In this document: in pieces, positions 53,985 to 62,824 of the stretch
Layout of the letters: each line of letters starts with the position of its first letter
Position numbering within the stretch: the first letter of the stretch is position 1
Source of the DNA: Flavobacteriales bacterium BRH_c54
Lineage (GTDB): Bacteria > Bacteroidota > Bacteroidia > Flavobacteriales_E > Vicingaceae
Direction of reading: 5' to 3'
Assembly (NCBI GenBank): GCA_000961845.1
Contig: LADZ01000021.1
Span: 1 to 64,000 of the forward strand
DNA length: 64,000 nucleotides
Notes under the pieces: generated by a model
Databases searched by the model: none
What the model saw: only the letters and a program-made list of their open reading frames with translations
What the model was told of the DNA's origin: nothing
Translations under genes and position numbers: made by a program

Positions 53985-54302
53985 TTAGTTATCTCTTTTT
54001 TGATTTACTGTAGGAGTAGTTTGATTCTCTTCTTCAGGTTCTTTTTTCCACGATTCGCACACTACTTCCAAGTTACAGAGATTACCATCACTACTAAGGT
54101 CGTAAGCAGCTATTTTAGCTTGTTCTTCCAACCTGGTATTTTCACTACCGCAACCTTCAAAAGATGTTAATACTTGTTGGTTATATTTATCAATTACTTC
54201 ACATTTTTTACACTGGTTTGGCAATACTGCTCCATTAAACATAGAAGCACAAGAGCTTAACATTAAGCCACAAGTAACAATAATGATGGTACGGTATTTC
54301 AT
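53985..54302 (-). CDS. Putative lipoprotein (105 residues)
   Basis: Leader MKYRTIIIVTCGLMLSSC gives a lipobox LSSC with Cys18. The mature part has four further cysteines (CKKC, FEGCGS, NLCNLEVVC) that could form disulfides or bind metal, then an acidic tail (KKEPEEENQTTPT). No family recognised. It follows the SIR2-like gene by 60 nt on the same strand, with a small hairpin (54331-54352) between, so it may be part of the same transcript, but nothing links their functions. Confidence 0.78.
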   Translation of the reverse strand: MKYRTIIIVTCGLMLSSCASMFNGAVLPNQCKKCEVIDKYNQQVLTSFEGCGSENTRLEEQAKIAAYDLSSDGNLCNLEVVCESWKKEPEEENQTTPTVNQKRDN

Positions 54303-54362
54303 CTGTTTATATTTTTGTTGTTATTATATGAAGCGTAGTAAATACTATGCTTAGTTGGGGTA

Positions 54363-55421
54363 TTAATATTCAAAAGGCACAAAGAATTCATCAGTGGCCG
54401 TTATTGGAACAACTGCAACATCTGGTCTTATTGTTTTAAATCTTTGAATCACTCCATCTATATCTTTTTCTGGTATTTGGATATACACTTTTCGTAAGTA
54501 TTTCATATTCTTTAGAATACTCTTATCAACATTCCTGTTAAATGTTGGGAAAGAGTAACCTATTACCACAAGAAAATTTGTATCAGCAGTTTCTTGTTTA
54601 GCTGTATTTCTTGTAATATCATTGGAATCGTTATCTTCCCATGCATAATTAATAGTCGAAGTGGTTTGTGTTCCTTCTTGTGTAAATAAATGATAACATA
54701 ACATTAAAAATTCTACCACATGCTTTTTTTCGTCTTCTTTTAAATTATCTTTTATTTTAGAAGTATCAAACTCCAATCTATTTACTTCACTCTGCTTACT
54801 ATCTGACGAATAACCACTAGTTGTCCCATTTAATTTAAATATAAAAAATCTGTCTCTAAAATAATTCTCATAATTTAGATTAGGAAAAGTTTGTAAAATT
54901 TTAGCTATTTCTTCTATAGTGTTTTTTCTAAAGAACATGGAACAGGCTAACTCAAATTGAAAATCATAATTCCAACTCAAAATTCTAATATTTTTAGGCA
55001 ATTCAATGTCTTCTGTAGCACTCCCATTTAAAATGGTTGCTAAAAAAGTTTCGTAACGTAAATCTATACCATTAAATAATTGGGTTGCTGTCAAATAAAT
55101 ATCTATAACGGCTTTTAATTTTCGAAGTAAATATTCATTTTTTGTTAAATAAAGGATTCGAGCATAAGTATCTATAGAAGAATGATTTTGAATCTCATTA
55201 AATAACCATGTCAAATCGGCTAAAAAAACATCCATTGCCTCTTTTTTACTCACAGCTATTTTTGGAAAATTTTTATACGAAAAAGGCTCATCTGCTAAAG
55301 AGTATTTGATTCTCAAATTATCGTGAAAATCCTCTAATCCTCCTTTAAATCCTGCTACGGTTGGTATCGATTGAATACTAGCACCAGCTCCTATAAGATA
55401 TGTAAAAATGTTCTTATCCAA
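54363..55421 (-). CDS. SIR2-like NAD-binding protein with Asn at the usual catalytic His position
   Basis: 352 residues. Order of motifs fits SIR2-like domains: GAGAS at 11-15 (dinucleotide loop), SSIDTYA at 81-87, SWNYD at 149-153 (Asn-Tyr-Asp core), KLNGT at 196-200 and GYSFPTFNRNVD at 288-299. In active SIR2 NADases the fourth motif is normally KLHG with the catalytic His; here it is Asn198, so the domain may bind NAD without cleaving it, or use another residue. No second domain is present. It overlaps its small partner gene by 8 nt. SIR2-like proteins are common antiphage effectors; defence is an inference. Confidence 0.75.
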   Translation of the reverse strand: MDKNIFTYLIGAGASIQSIPTVAGFKGGLEDFHDNLRIKYSLADEPFSYKNFPKIAVSKKEAMDVFLADLTWLFNEIQNHSSIDTYARILYLTKNEYLLRKLKAVIDIYLTATQLFNGIDLRYETFLATILNGSATEDIELPKNIRILSWNYDFQFELACSMFFRKNTIEEIAKILQTFPNLNYENYFRDRFFIFKLNGTTSGYSSDSKQSEVNRLEFDTSKIKDNLKEDEKKHVVEFLMLCYHLFTQEGTQTTSTINYAWEDNDSNDITRNTAKQETADTNFLVVIGYSFPTFNRNVDKSILKNMKYLRKVYIQIPEKDIDGVIQRFKTIRPDVAVVPITATDEFFVPFEY

Positions 55422-55773
55422 TTTCTTTTATACTGTTATTTTCAATATGTGTAACTGAAAAACCTTCTGATTTTATTTTTTTTACATTCTCTTTTGAAAT
55501 ATTATATATACGTTCACAGCCATGATTAACTATCAATCCTAATTGAACATTTAAAGATTTTGATTCCCAACCATCCACTTGAGCTTTAGTAATATTTATT
55601 TTACCTCTTGGAATCATCACAGGAATGAATTGATTAGAAGTATTATCAGCAAAGGTTAATTCACCTCCAACTGTTCTTCCATATTTTTGGTACGATTCTG
55701 TACCCTCCATAAAAGAAATTTCGACATTTCGCCCTTGATAATCTATAAATATTTTATGTGCATCAATATACAT
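55414..55773 (-). CDS. Small beta-rich partner of the SIR2-like protein (119 residues)
   Basis: No recognised family. The frame opens at 55830 inside icmF, but the ATG at 55773 is the likely start (28 nt after the icmF stop). Sequence MYIDAHKIFIDYQGRNVEISF...IPRGKINITKAQVDGWESKSL...RIYNISKENVKKIKSE suggests a beta-rich N-terminus and a helix at the end. No signal peptide. It overlaps the SIR2-like gene by 8 nt, which implies coupled translation; a regulator or antitoxin-like partner is possible but not shown. Confidence 0.68.
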   Translation of the reverse strand: MYIDAHKIFIDYQGRNVEISFMEGTESYQKYGRTVGGELTFADNTSNQFIPVMIPRGKINITKAQVDGWESKSLNVQLGLIVNHGCERIYNISKENVKKIKSEGFSVTHIENNSIKEIG

Positions 55774-55801
55774 TCTAGTTATCTTTAATTTAGATACAAC
55801 A

Positions 55802-58800
55802 CTACATATTCCTCCTATACTGTCCACCAACCATAAACAAGCTGTCGGTAATTTGCCCTAAACTACAATATTTAGTGGCTTCCATTAGTACTTCAAAAAT
55901 ATTTTGGTTGTTAATGGCTGCTTCTTGTAAGTTGGCTAATTGTTCCGCTACTACATTTGCATTGCCTTTGTGCAGCTCATTTAACATGCCTATTTGGTAT
56001 TGCTTTTCTGTTTCGGTAGCTCGTATTACTTCTTTAGGTAAAACCGTTGGAGAGCCTTTAGAACTTAAAAAAGTATTTACACCAATAATCGGGAATTCAC
56101 CATTGTGCTTCAAGGTTTCGTAATACAAACTTTCTTCTTGTATTTTCCCTCTTTGGTACATGGTTTCCATCGCCCCCAACACCCCACCACGCTCAGTAAT
56201 TCTATCAAATTCAGTTAATACTGCTTCTTCTACTAAATCAGTTAGTTCTTCAATAATAAACGAACCCTGTAACGGGTTTTCGTTTTTCGCTAAACCTAAC
56301 TCTCTGTTAATAATCAACTGTATTGCCATGGCTCTACGCACACTTTCTTCTGTTGGTGTAGTTATCGCTTCATCGTAAGCATTGGTATGTAGCGAATTAC
56401 AATTGTCATAAATCGCATACAAGGCTTGTAAGGTAGTTCTAATGTCATTAAAATCTATTTCCTGAGCATGTAAACTTCTACCACTGGTTTGAATATGGTA
56501 TTTCAACATTTGAGCTCGTGGATTGGCAGCATATTTTTTAGCTAAGGCTTTTGCCCAAATTCTTCGTGCTACTCTTCCTATTACGGCATATTCAGGGTCT
56601 ATACCATTACTGAAGAAGAAAGATAAGTTTGGACCAAAAGCATTGATGTCCATTCCTCTGCTTAGGTAATATTCCACGTAAGTAAAACCATTAGCCAAGG
56701 TCAACGCTAATTGCGTAATTGGGTTGGCTCCTGCTTCTGCAATGTGATATCCCGAAATAGAAACAGAATAGAAGTTTCTTACGCCTTCTTTAATAAAATA
56801 TTCTTGTACATCGCCCATTAAACGTAAGGCAAATTCAGTAGAGAAAATACAGGTATTTTGAGCCTGATCTTCTTTTAAAATATCTGCTTGTACTGTTCCT
56901 CTTACTTTGGTTAAGGTTTCTGCTTTTATTTTGTTATATACATCCGCAGGAAGTACTTGGTCGCCTGTTACGCCTAACAACATCAATCCTAATCCATCAT
57001 TTCCTTCCGGTAAATCACCTTGGTAAGCGGGACGTTTGGTGCCTTTTTCCTTGTAAATGGCTGCAATCTTCGCTTCAATTTCTTTTTCTAAGCCATTTTC
57101 TTTGATGTATTTTTCACAGTTTTGGTCAATTGCAGCATTCATAAAAAAGCCTAACAACATAGGCGCAGGACCATTAATGGTCATACTTACCGATGTTAAC
57201 GGATGCGACAAATCAAAACCTGAATATAGTTTTTTAGCATCATCTAAACAACAAATAGAAACTCCCGAGTTACCAATTTTTCCGTAAATATCCGGACGAA
57301 TAGCTGGGTCATTACCATAAAGTGTTACCGAATCGAAAGCGGTTGATAAACGTTTGGCCGGCATTCCTAAACTAACATAGTGAAAACGTCTATTGGTTCT
57401 TTCCGGTCCACCTTCTCCGGCAAACATTCTTGTTGGGTCTTCTCCCTCGCGTTTAAACGGAAATAATCCTGAAGTGTAAGGAAATTCTCCCGGAACGTTT
57501 TCTTGTAAGCTCCAACGCAACACATCTCCCCAACCTTTGTATTTTGGTAAGGCAACTTTAGGTATTTGTGTATGCGATAAGCTTTCCGTATGGGTTAAGA
57601 TAGATAATTCTTTATCTCTAACTTTAAATTTATAAAAAGGAGCTTTATATTTTGCCACTTTATCGTTCCATTCTTCAATAATAATCCAGTTTTTAGGATC
57701 AAAATTGAGCTTTAAGGAATCAAATTCTGCTTGTAAAACTTTGGCAATACTTTCATCTTTTCCTTTAAGAATTTCTATGGTATTGTGGATGGCATACAAT
57801 TTATCGGCAATAGCTACTTGTTCGTCCACCCAGTTATCATAAGACCTGTTGTTTTCTGCAATTTCAGACAAATAACGATTTCTACTCGGAGGAATAACAA
57901 AAATTTTCTCCGACATTTCTTTTGTAATTTCAAAAGTAGAAGTCAAATCAGTTTTGGTTTTCTCCACCAACTTATCCATCACCACTTTATACAACTGATT
58001 CATACCCGGATCGTTAAATTGAGAAGCAATGGTTCCATAAACAGGAATATCATCATCTGAAGCTTCAAAAAGCATGTGATTACGTTTGTATTGTTTTTTC
58101 ACATCCCTCAATGCATCTAACGCACCACGTTTGTCAAATTTATTAAGGGCAACCACATCAGCAAAATCAAGCATGTCAATTTTTTCTAATTGCGTGGCAG
58201 CACCAAATTCAGGTGTCATTACGTATAGTGAAACATCCGAATGATCCATAATTTCAGTATCTGACTGACCAATACCTGATGTTTCTAAAATAATTAAATC
58301 GTATTGTGCAGCTTTTAATACTTGAATGGCTTCTGCAACATGCTTGCTCAATGCTAAATTACTCTGACGAGTAGCTAATGAACGCATATAAACTCTTTCG
58401 TTTTTAATAGCATTCATTCTAATTCTATCGCCAAGCAATGCTCCTCCGGTTTTTCTTTTAGAAGGATCTACAGAAACAATGGCTATGGTTTTGTCTTCAA
58501 AATCAATTAAAAAGCGTCTTACCAATTCATCTACCAACGAAGATTTTCCTGCTCCTCCTGTTCCGGTTATTCCTAAAACAGGGGCATTTCCTGTTGAAAC
58601 AGAAGAGAATGCTTTCTCAAAATCTTCATGTCTGTTTTCTGCTAAAGAAATTAATCGAGCAATAGTTGGAACATCCTTCTTAACTAAAGCATCTGCTAAA
58701 CTTGCAGTTTTTGGTAAATCCGGTGTGGGAGTATCACACTTTTCAATCATATCATTAATCATTCCTTGTAAGCCCATAGCTCTACCATGGTCGGGATGAT

Positions 58801-59164
58801 AAATTCTGCAAATTCCGTATGCTTCTAATTCTTCAATTTCTGAAGGAAGAATGGTTCCTCCTCCTCCTCCAAATATTTTAATGTGTTCGCAACCTTTTTC
58901 CTTCAATAAATCATACATGTATTTAAAATACTCCACATGTCCGCCTTGGTAAGAAGTCATAGCAATAGCATTAGCATCTTCTTCAATGGCACAATTCACC
59001 ACTTCATCTACACTTCTATCATGACCTAAATGAATAACCTCAACACCTGTTGCTTGAATAATTCTACGCATGATGTTGATAGCAGCATCATGTCCATCAA
59101 ACAAACTAGCAGCTGTAACAATTCTAATTTTATTTTTAGGCGTGTATTTTTCTATTATTTCCAT
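55802..59164 (-). CDS. icmF: Fused isobutyryl-CoA mutase (IcmF type)
   Basis: Adenosylcobalamin-dependent carbon-skeleton mutase with its G-protein chaperone in one chain (1120 residues). B12-binding domain at 10-140 with the cobalt ligand His25 in [10 protein letters not shown]; MeaI-type GTPase at ~190-430 with P-loop GTGGAGKSS (201-209) and NKFD; TIM-barrel mutase at ~550-1050 ([29 protein letters not shown]). This domain order (B12, G-protein, mutase) is that of IcmF, not of methylmalonyl-CoA mutase. Substrate is inferred from the architecture. Two unrelated genes follow at once. Confidence 0.94.
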   Translation of the reverse strand: MEIIEKYTPKNKIRIVTAASLFDGHDAAINIMRRIIQATGVEVIHLGHDRSVDEVVNCAIEEDANAIAMTSYQGGHVEYFKYMYDLLKEKGCEHIKIFGGGGGTILPSEIEELEAYGICRIYHPDHGRAMGLQGMINDMIEKCDTPTPDLPKTASLADALVKKDVPTIARLISLAENRHEDFEKAFSSVSTGNAPVLGITGTGGAGKSSLVDELVRRFLIDFEDKTIAIVSVDPSKRKTGGALLGDRIRMNAIKNERVYMRSLATRQSNLALSKHVAEAIQVLKAAQYDLIILETSGIGQSDTEIMDHSDVSLYVMTPEFGAATQLEKIDMLDFADVVALNKFDKRGALDALRDVKKQYKRNHMLFEASDDDIPVYGTIASQFNDPGMNQLYKVVMDKLVEKTKTDLTSTFEITKEMSEKIFVIPPSRNRYLSEIAENNRSYDNWVDEQVAIADKLYAIHNTIEILKGKDESIAKVLQAEFDSLKLNFDPKNWIIIEEWNDKVAKYKAPFYKFKVRDKELSILTHTESLSHTQIPKVALPKYKGWGDVLRWSLQENVPGEFPYTSGLFPFKREGEDPTRMFAGEGGPERTNRRFHYVSLGMPAKRLSTAFDSVTLYGNDPAIRPDIYGKIGNSGVSICCLDDAKKLYSGFDLSHPLTSVSMTINGPAPMLLGFFMNAAIDQNCEKYIKENGLEKEIEAKIAAIYKEKGTKRPAYQGDLPEGNDGLGLMLLGVTGDQVLPADVYNKIKAETLTKVRGTVQADILKEDQAQNTCIFSTEFALRLMGDVQEYFIKEGVRNFYSVSISGYHIAEAGANPITQLALTLANGFTYVEYYLSRGMDINAFGPNLSFFFSNGIDPEYAVIGRVARRIWAKALAKKYAANPRAQMLKYHIQTSGRSLHAQEIDFNDIRTTLQALYAIYDNCNSLHTNAYDEAITTPTEESVRRAMAIQLIINRELGLAKNENPLQGSFIIEELTDLVEEAVLTEFDRITERGGVLGAMETMYQRGKIQEESLYYETLKHNGEFPIIGVNTFLSSKGSPTVLPKEVIRATETEKQYQIGMLNELHKGNANVVAEQLANLQEAAINNQNIFEVLMEATKYCSLGQITDSLFMVGGQYRRNM

Positions 59165-59237
59165 AATTTATTGCTTTACGAACTAAGTGTTGCGAAATTA
59201 GTAAAAATCTATTGTTTTTGATGCTTGAAATCACCTA

Positions 59238-60188
59238 CTAATTACTTACTTTTTTTATCGGAATACTATCTTTTGTCAATCCGAAAAATGAGGCTATCCA
59301 ATAAGTAGAATGAAAACCAATATCATCGGTATGAAAATCGTGCTTACCTCCTTGATGAATAGAATCTCCTTCGGTAATTAAAAGTTTATGCTTTACCTTT
59401 TTAGATTTTAACAAAATGATTTTTAGTTCATCATCAGCATTGTAAAAATACTGTGCATACAGCACATCAATACCCATATAATTGGTAAACAACTTATTAT
59501 TAGTAGTGTCAAGTTGATGTTTTTCTACCCATTGATTTAATATTTTATCGGAATTTTTTTCCGGAACAATGATGTCATCTTCTCCCTGAACAATAGCAAC
59601 AACAGGTTGTTTTTCGGGCGGTAAGGTATTCTTATCAAATAAATTGGAAGGTGCAGCTAACATTGCTCCCGATTTAAAAATGGTAGGATAAGCATTTAGC
59701 AAAGCGTTTGTCATTGCTCCTCCGGCTGACATTCCGACAATAAATACTTGATTACTATCGATGTGATAATGATTAAAAGTATAATCTATCATTTCTTTAA
59801 TAGACGCCACTTCTCCTTTGTCTTTTTTAGATTCAAAACCTAAGAAAAAATTAAAACATTTCCCCGCATTGTTAATCATTCGTTGTTCCGGATAAACAAC
59901 TATAAAATGTAAACTATCTGCCAATTTATTCCAACCTGTTTCACTAGCAATTTGTTCTGCCGATTGTGTACAACCGTGCAATACAAAAACCAAAGGAACT
60001 TTTGTTGATTCTGGCAAATTCTCTGGCACATAATTGTACATTTTTAAATTTCCTTTATTTTCTCCAAAGTCTTTAACTTGAACTATTTGAACCTGTGCAT
60101 TTGAACAAGAAGATAAAGCTACAAACAAAAAGAGAAGCTGTAAATAAACACAGCTTCTCTCTATTATTTTACTATTACAAAACATCAT
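59238..60188 (-). CDS. Secreted PHB-depolymerase-like esterase lipoprotein
   Basis: Alpha/beta hydrolase of the PhaZ/LpqC-like esterase family. A hydrophobic leader ends in SSC (LFVALSSCSNA), a lipobox. The oxyanion strand VFVLHGCTQSAEQ, nucleophile elbow GMSAGGAM, acid in GEDDIIVP and His in GFHSTYWIASFF are in family order. Start chosen at 60188 (ATGATG), one base after the pnp stop; the frame also opens at 60203. A terminator-like hairpin lies inside the leader-coding part. Natural substrate is unknown; probably an ester of a plant or cell-wall polymer rather than PHB. Confidence 0.88.
   Translation of the reverse strand: MMFCNSKIIERSCVYLQLLFLFVALSSCSNAQVQIVQVKDFGENKGNLKMYNYVPENLPESTKVPLVFVLHGCTQSAEQIASETGWNKLADSLHFIVVYPEQRMINNAGKCFNFFLGFESKKDKGEVASIKEMIDYTFNHYHIDSNQVFIVGMSAGGAMTNALLNAYPTIFKSGAMLAAPSNLFDKNTLPPEKQPVVAIVQGEDDIIVPEKNSDKILNQWVEKHQLDTTNNKLFTNYMGIDVLYAQYFYNADDELKIILLKSKKVKHKLLITEGDSIHQGGKHDFHTDDIGFHSTYWIASFFGLTKDSIPIKKVSN
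60130..60160 (-). terminator. Intrinsic terminator inside the esterase leader codons
   Basis: AGAGAAGCTGT (60131-60141) and ACAGCTTCTCT (60150-60160) form an 11-bp perfect stem, loop 8 nt, and on the minus strand a T-run follows. It lies just 30-60 nt past the pnp stop, so it can end the rpsO-pnp transcript while also encoding part of the signal peptide. Confidence 0.85.
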
Positions 60189-60189
60189 T

Positions 60190-62334
60190 TTATTGCTCTG
60201 CATTTTGTTTTTGAGGTCTTTCTAAAAGTACTTTTCTTGATAGTTTTAGTTTACCTGTTTTTTGGTCAACTTCAATCAGTTTAACCTCTATTTCTTGTCC
60301 TTCTTTCAATACGTCTTCTACTTTTTCTACTCTATCCCAATTGATTTCAGAAATATGAAGTAATCCGTCTTTTCCCGGAATAATTTCCACAAAAGCACCA
60401 AAGTTAGTAATCGATTTTACTTTACCTTTATAAACTTCTCCAACTTCAGGAACAGCAGTAATCGCTTTAATTCTAGCTAATGCAGCTTTCATTGCTTCAC
60501 CATCATTAGTCATAATATCAACAACACCTTTGTTGTCTTTTTCTTCAATGGTAATAGTTGCTCCTGTAGAAGCTTGTATTTCCTGGATAATTTTTCCGCC
60601 TGGTCCAATTACTGCTCCAATCATTTCTTTAGGAATAGTAATTTGAGTAATTCTAGGTGTATGCGGCTTGTAATCTTCATTTGGTTTAGAAATGGTTTTC
60701 ATCATCTCTCCCAAAATGTGCAATCTACCTTCTCTGGCTTGGGCTAAAGCTTCTTCCAAAATTTGATAAGAAAGTCCATCTACTTTAATATCCATCTGGC
60801 AAGCAGTAATACCATCTGTAGTACCTGTTACTTTAAAATCCATATCTCCCAAATGATCTTCATCTCCTAAAATATCGGAAAGTACAGCATATTTATCATT
60901 CCCTCCATCTGTTATCAATCCCATTGCAATACCGGAAACAGGTTTTTTGATTTTAACCCCTGCATCCATTAAAGCTAATGTTCCTGCACAAACAGTTGCC
61001 ATAGATGAAGAACCGTTCGATTCTAAAATTTCAGAAACTATTCTTACTGTGTATGGATTTTCAGCTCCAAAAGGAATCATAGGTTTTAAAGCTCTTAATG
61101 CTAAATTTCCGTGACCAACTTCTCTACGGCTTGTTCCTCTGTTTGGACGAGCTTCACCTGTAGAAAACGAAGGAAAATTGTAATGTAACATAAATTTCTC
61201 CGTTCCGGCAGTAGTTACTCCATCAATCATTTTTTCATCCATTTTGTTACCCAAAGTAACTGTAGTTAATGATTGGGTTTCTCCTCTTGTAAAGATAGCG
61301 GAACCATGTGAACCAGGTAAATAATCCACTTCGCTCCAAATTGGACGAATTTCATTTAATTTTCTACCATCCAATCTTCTTCTTTCATCCAACACTACTC
61401 TTCTAACAGCTTCTTTCTGAACGCTTTTAAAGTATTGACTGATTAAAAACTTATCTTCTTTTTCTTCATCAGTAAGGGTTTCAACAAAAGCATCTTTTAT
61501 TGCTCCAAATTTCTGACCTCTAAGTGCTTTATCAGCAATAGATTCAGCAGCTACTTGATAACATTTGTCATAACAAGCAGTTTTTAATCTATTATATAAA
61601 TCTTCATTAACTCTTTCGTGGTCATAAGATCTTTTTGGATTAGCTGTCGATACTTCAGCAGCCAAATCAAGTTGTAACTGACAATGTTTTTTAATTTCAT
61701 CATGAGCTATTTTTATAGCATCTAACATTTCTTTTTCAGAAACTTCTTTCATTTCTCCTTCTACCATCATAATGTTATCCATAGTAGCAGCAACAATTAA
61801 GTCTATATCAGCTTCTTTTAACTGAGTTGGAGAAGGATTAATAACCCAGCTTCCGCCAAGTCTTGCTACTCTAACTTCAGAACATGGACCATTAAAAGGA
61901 ATATCCGAAACCGCAATACAAGCTGAAGCTGCTAACCCCGCTAAAGCATCAGGTAATACATTTTCGTCAAACGATATTAATTGTACTTGTACCTGAGTGT
62001 TTGCATGATAATCATCAGGAAACAAAGGTCGAAGAGCTCTATCTATTAAACGGGCTACTAATATTTCACTATCAGAAGGGCGTGCTTCTCTTTTCAAAAA
62101 ACCACCCGGTATTTTACCAGCAGCAGCAAATTGTTCTCTATAATCAACGGTTAAGGGTAAGAAGTCCATATCATCACCAGCATCTTTATCAGACACTAAG
62201 GTTGCTAATAACATAGTATTACCCATTCTTACAACAACAGAACCATGAGCTTGTTTAGCTAATTTTCCTGTTTCAATTTCGATGGACCTTCCATCGCCTA
62301 ACGTATAGGATTTTTTAATTCCAATTTTTGACAT
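60190..62334 (-). CDS. pnp: Polyribonucleotide nucleotidyltransferase (PNPase)
   Basis: 3'-to-5' phosphorolytic exoribonuclease of the degradosome type. Two RNase PH cores (about 10-230 and 310-545; the second holds [32 protein letters not shown] and [17 protein letters not shown]), a KH domain ([22 protein letters not shown], near 560) and an S1 domain ([21 protein letters not shown], near 630). 714 residues is normal. It follows rpsO, the classical rpsO-pnp pairing, but a terminator separates them (62405-62441). The leader also has a small hairpin (62362-62382). Confidence 0.97.
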   Translation of the reverse strand: MSKIGIKKSYTLGDGRSIEIETGKLAKQAHGSVVVRMGNTMLLATLVSDKDAGDDMDFLPLTVDYREQFAAAGKIPGGFLKREARPSDSEILVARLIDRALRPLFPDDYHANTQVQVQLISFDENVLPDALAGLAASACIAVSDIPFNGPCSEVRVARLGGSWVINPSPTQLKEADIDLIVAATMDNIMMVEGEMKEVSEKEMLDAIKIAHDEIKKHCQLQLDLAAEVSTANPKRSYDHERVNEDLYNRLKTACYDKCYQVAAESIADKALRGQKFGAIKDAFVETLTDEEKEDKFLISQYFKSVQKEAVRRVVLDERRRLDGRKLNEIRPIWSEVDYLPGSHGSAIFTRGETQSLTTVTLGNKMDEKMIDGVTTAGTEKFMLHYNFPSFSTGEARPNRGTSRREVGHGNLALRALKPMIPFGAENPYTVRIVSEILESNGSSSMATVCAGTLALMDAGVKIKKPVSGIAMGLITDGGNDKYAVLSDILGDEDHLGDMDFKVTGTTDGITACQMDIKVDGLSYQILEEALAQAREGRLHILGEMMKTISKPNEDYKPHTPRITQITIPKEMIGAVIGPGGKIIQEIQASTGATITIEEKDNKGVVDIMTNDGEAMKAALARIKAITAVPEVGEVYKGKVKSITNFGAFVEIIPGKDGLLHISEINWDRVEKVEDVLKEGQEIEVKLIEVDQKTGKLKLSRKVLLERPQKQNAEQ

Positions 62335-62361
62335 AATTTATTTATTATTTATTTAATTTAT

Positions 62362-62382
62362 GAAAACACACCTTGTGTTTTC
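62362..62382. repeat. Perfect hairpin in the pnp leader
   Basis: GAAAACACA and TGTGTTTTC with a three-base loop, 28-48 nt upstream of the pnp ATG. It may be an RNase III or PNPase-autoregulation site by analogy with E. coli pnp; that is inference. Confidence 0.5.
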
Positions 62383-62404
62383 TTTTTGATTACTTTTTTT
62401 TAAC

Positions 62405-62441
62405 AAAAAGGGGGATACAATCTATTTGCCTCCCCCTTTTA
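62405..62441 (-). terminator. Terminator between rpsO and pnp
   Basis: AAAAGGGGG (62406-62414) and CCCCCTTTT (62432-62440) form the stem; on the minus strand a T-run follows. It lies right behind rpsO, so pnp expression may depend on read-through or on another start. Confidence 0.85.
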
Positions 62442-62477
62442 TAAATTTTAATACGAATTTGAAAAAATCATTTTCAA

Positions 62478-62747
62478 TTATCTTCTTATTGAAAGTTTTT
62501 TAATCAACTCTCTGTACTTGACAATGTCCTTATCTTTGTAATAATCTAGTAATTTTCTTCTTTTACCAACTAAATCTAACAAAGCTTTTTGAGTTCTAAA
62601 GTCTTTTTTGTTTTTCTTTAAATGTTCTGTTAAATGACTAATTCTGTAGGTAAACAAAGCTATTTGTCCTTCTGTTGACCCTGTGTTTTTGGCGTCTCCG
62701 CTAAATTCTTTAAAGATTTCTTGTTTTTTTTCTGATGCTAAATACAT
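62478..62747 (-). CDS. rpsO: 30S ribosomal protein S15
   Basis: 89 residues, the usual size. FKEFSGDAKNTGSTEGQIALFTYRISHLTEHLKKNKKDFRTQKALLDLVGKRRKLLDYYK shows the complete S15 helical core (binds 16S rRNA near h20-h22), with the conserved GSxExQ and H-L-x-x-H motif. A TACATTTG promoter lies about 49 nt upstream. The next gene is pnp, as in many bacteria. Confidence 0.97.
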   Translation of the reverse strand: MYLASEKKQEIFKEFSGDAKNTGSTEGQIALFTYRISHLTEHLKKNKKDFRTQKALLDLVGKRRKLLDYYKDKDIVKYRELIKKLSIRR

Positions 62748-62796
62748 GCTAAAATTGTTTTTAATGTTTATTATGTATGTTTTTAATTTAAGGCTG

Positions 62797-62804
62797 CAAA
62801 TGTA
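62797..62804 (-). promoter_or_regulatory. -7 promoter element of rpsO
   Basis: Minus-strand TACATTTG (TAnnTTTG), 49 nt before the ATG at 62747. Confidence 0.6.
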
Positions 62805-62824
62805 AGTATTTATTTATTACCAAA

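Noticed and set aside
54363-55773. Known SIR2 defence systems (Thoeris, DSR1/2, SIR2-HerA, SIR2-pAgo)
   Set aside because: No TIR partner, no HerA or Argonaute gene, no large C-terminal region and a partner protein of another kind.
55774-55830. Longer start for the SIR2 partner overlapping icmF
   Set aside because: It would need to begin inside the icmF C-terminus by 29 nt and the added residues look like frame-shifted icmF and spacer.
57367-57555. 62-residue minus-strand frame inside icmF
   Set aside because: It overlaps the coding mutase domain in another frame and looks like a shadow.
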